Shown here: in pieces, positions 8,101 through 9,018 of the stretch
How positions within the stretch are numbered: position 1 is the stretch's first letter
Layout of the letters: each line of letters begins with the position of its first letter
NCBI GenBank assembly: GCA_016207265.1
Contig: JACQPZ010000079.1
Coordinates: 1 to 9,018 of the forward strand
Length of the DNA: 9,018 bases
Source of the DNA: Candidatus Latescibacterota bacterium
Lineage (GTDB): Bacteria; Eisenbacteria; RBG-16-71-46; SZUA-252
Reading direction: 5' to 3'
Position numbers and translations under genes: made by a program
The notes under the pieces: generated by a model
The model's input: the letters and a program-made list of their open reading frames with translations, nothing else
Told to the model about the DNA's origin: nothing
Database searches by the model: none

Positions 8101-8371
8101 CGGCGCGCTTCGGTCCGATCGAGTCTTCCGAGACGCGGACGAGCGTCTCGGGCGGGCGCGCGTCGGCTTCCGCGGTCCCCGGCGCATCGAGCATGGAGCG
8201 GGCGCGCAGCGAGAGGAGCGTCGGGGAGAGAAGCACGGGATACTCGAACGAGATCGTGTCGGCCCCGCCCTCGTCGTATCCCGGGCGCGTCACCGGGGTC
8301 GGGAGCGCCTGGGCGAGCGAGGTCCACAGAAAGGCGACGCCGAGCACGGCGCCCCGGGTCGCGAGCTTCAA
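5129..8371 (-). CDS. Large outer-membrane beta-barrel surface protein
   Basis: I do not recognise a named family. The 1080-residue protein starts with a signal peptide (MKLATRGAVLGVAFLWTSLAQA, likely cut after Ala22). Residues 108-230 are strand-rich, with LSDQQLPFEPDGSTRELQDL at 147-166 and MGDFRLDQSPGEFARISRQL at 182-201. This style recurs, as far as I recall, in very large outer-membrane proteins of FCB-group genomes. Residues 258-305 (SETVWLDGARLKRGADQDYV, then DYGAGTVTF) look like an Ig-like or linker module. Residues 371-440 hold four Gly-rich tyrosine motifs, and a related one (PGTGFYDAYG, then RGDY) is at 771-787. From about 455 to the end, alternating strands separated by charged turns suggest a long barrel, ending GRFELRSYF with the C-terminal Phe expected of a Bam substrate. 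The TTG start overlaps the upstream stop as TTGA. GAGG lies seven bases before it, and the signal peptide begins directly there. The downstream Omp85-like gene may assemble it. Function unknown; adhesion, transport or scaffold roles are all possible. Confidence 0.8.
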   Translation of the reverse strand: MKLATRGAVLGVAFLWTSLAQALPTPVTRPGYDEGGADTISFEYPVLLSPTLLSLRARSMLDAPGTAEADARPPETLVRVSEDSIGPKRAEAGPRRAATSTQDGLLFAGAKTLSVEVGRGRDASLHQTLDLTLRGRLAGDVEVAASLSDQQLPFEPDGSTRELQDLDRLFLSVRTQQGEVTMGDFRLDQSPGEFARISRQLQGVRGTARVVGSHWDVSAASAKGERRSIEARGEDGKQGPYDLLPRVAGEAPAGIVAGSETVWLDGARLKRGADQDYVVDYGAGTVTFATRHPITRESRIAFDFERASTRFHRSLYAAFTQGAIASTGRWYAGFLRDGDDPKSPLETSLTAEDRRTLSGLGDSAAAPTGARYVGAGRGEYVWDESDLASPHWVFLGSGRGDYTVAFVSVGVAKGSYADTLSLDGVRFYRFMGANRGSYVPGRSLPVPDERRLVDIGGSARVLGALNLEAEAARSGLDRNQLSSLDDGDNAGNAVRFTARLDPRPLRVAGRSLGALRASAAVRSRDGRFRTMDRLDDVFEGDRWNQSSREGAETKSEAGLQYDPFTALSLRAELGRRTLDGGSRSLRRAAAAELRGAVAGGLRWEGAENALGSDRGSRSRLSLDLLRTRGAVTPRFRLVDERIAGQEGDSIPERQSRDWETGIGVAPSARVKLRAGYGERIDRRGDPSEGLARSRRTAWEAGVSARAKTSFSLEMGWSRRRTWEPGGFVASDLAQLALLAGAPGAPLSSELRYDATQLREPQTLRRIVAVEPGTGFYDAYGTPRYRGDYQVITTAGPAAGRSRALVQFRVDAYPGRSASAPGRAGSFWRRWGSSTSLRVETLSALSLGSPRHAFDPRDYLDERATVRGNVVARQSLEYSAPGARYDVRAEIGARRDRTGEFENLRVRRDALDLRLRVRNPLWGRFRLTTDAFLDGSVQTARRTDTSGRSEARMRGRGLNLELSRSLSRAWALSMLARGRRDADVSNRGWQETLAAGPSARCAPGERLRLDGRALYARTGRGGSFQPAGLVTPAVSGRHVDYDLLGEYRLRDRVSLSLTWSGQLANGRGGAYTGRFELRSYF
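5139..5144 (-). promoter_or_regulatory. Ribosome-binding site for Omp85-like gene
   Basis: The minus strand reads GAGGAG nine bases before the ATG at 5129, inside the last codons of the upstream barrel gene. It is the strongest Shine-Dalgarno sequence near any of the three candidate starts and favours the first one. The starts at 5108 and 5087 have no comparable site close by. Confidence 0.7.
7052..7261 (-). repeat. Gly-rich tyrosine motif repeats in barrel gene
   Basis: Within residues 371-440 of the large barrel protein a short motif recurs four times: VGAGRGEYV (373-381), LGSGRGDYTV (395-404), VGVAKGSY (409-416) and MGANRGSYVPG (430-440). The consensus is a Gly, two variable residues, a basic residue, Gly, an acidic or small residue, then Tyr. 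This is a protein-level repeat; the DNA copies are not identical. Confidence 0.7.
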
Positions 8372-9018
8372 GGCTTCGCCTCGCGAACGGGCGCTAGCAC
8401 CTGGATCTCGGCGCGCTCCGCGCCGGCCACGGCGACCTGGCCCCCCGGACCGATCGCGAGCGCAACGGGACTGAAGCGGTTTCGCTCGCCGCCGAGCACG
8501 CGCGTTGCGACCAGCGAACCGTCGGTGTCGAATACGAGAATCCGCTGGCCCCGTTGGTCGGCGGCGTAGAGGAGTCCATCCGCGTCCAACGCGAGATCGG
8601 AGAGGGACGCAACCTCCGACACGGCCGAGCCGAGATGGATCCGGAAGCGAAGGCGCCCGCTCGCGGCGAATCGGAGGAGCGCTTGACGCGCGCCGTCGTA
8701 GACCCAGGACTCGCCTCCCGGCTGAATCGCGGCGAGGCGCGGCTCGCCGATCGAATCCTCGGGGCTCAGGAATCGGGTCGCCCGCGCGGGCAAGAGCCGG
8801 TCGTCCAGCGGAATCAGGTCCCGCGCCCGCGATCCGAGGAGCCAGAGCGTTCCGAACGGGTCGAGCACGAACCGCGCGTCGGCGCCGCGCGCCTCCGCCT
8901 CGGCCGATCCCTGGAAGGGGCGCGCGGCGAGGAAGCGGCCCGCGCGGTCGAACGCGAGAATCGAGCCTCGGCCGCGATCGAGCACGAGCAGCGATTGATT
9001 CCGGTCGACGGCGATATC
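8368..9018 (-). CDS. NHL-type beta-propeller protein, C-terminal part
   Basis: The visible 216 residues are the C-terminal part of a beta-propeller protein whose start lies beyond the right edge. The frame is open to the last base, and the first visible residues (DIAVDRNQSLLVLDRG) already form an NHL strand pattern, so the GTG at 8985 is internal and not the start. About five blades are visible. The clearest is LSDLALDADGLLYAADQRGQ with the following RILVFDTDGSLV, the NHL signature. Others begin near DPFGTLWLLGS, PGGESWVYDGARQALLRFA and VALAIGPGGQVAVAG. NHL propellers are usually binding platforms, often exported, and are rarely enzymes. No catalytic site is seen, and the presence of a signal peptide cannot be judged. 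The stop overlaps the start of the large barrel gene by four bases (TTGA), so the two products are probably made together and may act at the same place in the envelope. The ligand is unknown. Confidence 0.8.
   Translation of the reverse strand, partial: DIAVDRNQSLLVLDRGRGSILAFDRAGRFLAARPFQGSAEAEARGADARFVLDPFGTLWLLGSRARDLIPLDDRLLPARATRFLSPEDSIGEPRLAAIQPGGESWVYDGARQALLRFAASGRLRFRIHLGSAVSEVASLSDLALDADGLLYAADQRGQRILVFDTDGSLVATRVLGGERNRFSPVALAIGPGGQVAVAGAERAEIQVLAPVREAKP
8379..8382 (-). promoter_or_regulatory. Ribosome-binding site for TTG-started barrel gene
   Basis: GAGG on the minus strand lies seven bases upstream of the TTG at 8371, inside the last codons of the propeller gene. Together with the signal peptide that begins directly at this TTG, it supports the non-ATG start. 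The next in-frame ATG encodes Met60 and would remove the signal peptide. Confidence 0.6.

Noticed and set aside
6897..8327. Second minus-strand open frame of 476 codons inside the barrel gene.
   Set aside because: It is an Arg/Gly/Pro-rich out-of-frame translation of the barrel gene without recognisable domains.
8368..8985. GTG at 8985 as the start of the propeller gene.
   Set aside because: The frame remains open to the window edge and the upstream codons encode the beginning of an NHL blade, so this GTG (Val) is internal.

Overview
This window comes from a very GC-rich bacterium (roughly 70% by eye). Every supportable gene lies on the minus strand, so transcription runs from right to left. 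The two outer-membrane proteins with classical signal peptides and barrel ends show an organism with an outer membrane. The large surface protein belongs to a type I associate with uncultured FCB-like lineages such as Eisenbacteria, Zixibacteria or Gemmatimonadota. That placement rests on recollection of the sequence style and is tentative.

Layout in the order of transcription: (1) the C-terminal 216 residues of an NHL-type beta-propeller protein, cut by the right edge; (2) a 1080-residue outer-membrane protein with an N-terminal periplasmic/strand-rich region, a repeated glycine-tyrosine motif block and a long predicted beta-barrel ending in Phe; (3) a 622-residue Omp85/TamA-like barrel protein with two recognisable POTRA domains; (4) ligA, a complete NAD-dependent DNA ligase; (5) the N-terminal 395 residues of a DinG/XPD-family iron-sulfur helicase, cut by the left edge.

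The first four genes are locked together by start/stop overlaps (TTGA, TGATG and GTGA), so they are probably one transcript with coupled translation. Two of the four starts that can be seen are not ATG (TTG for the large barrel protein, GTG for ligA). The only gap is 49 bases between ligA and dinG, and about half of it is a near-perfect hairpin that abuts the dinG start codon. No promoter is visible; it must lie beyond the right edge.

The cluster joins two unrelated jobs. The first three genes look like a cell-surface module in which an Omp85 insertase may serve the large barrel next to it. The last two are DNA replication/repair enzymes. The most interesting candidate is the surface module; the most unusual local feature is a 21-bp tandem duplication at the start of the Omp85 gene that gives three in-frame ATG codons. 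No RNA gene, mobile element, CRISPR array or plus-strand gene is supported.
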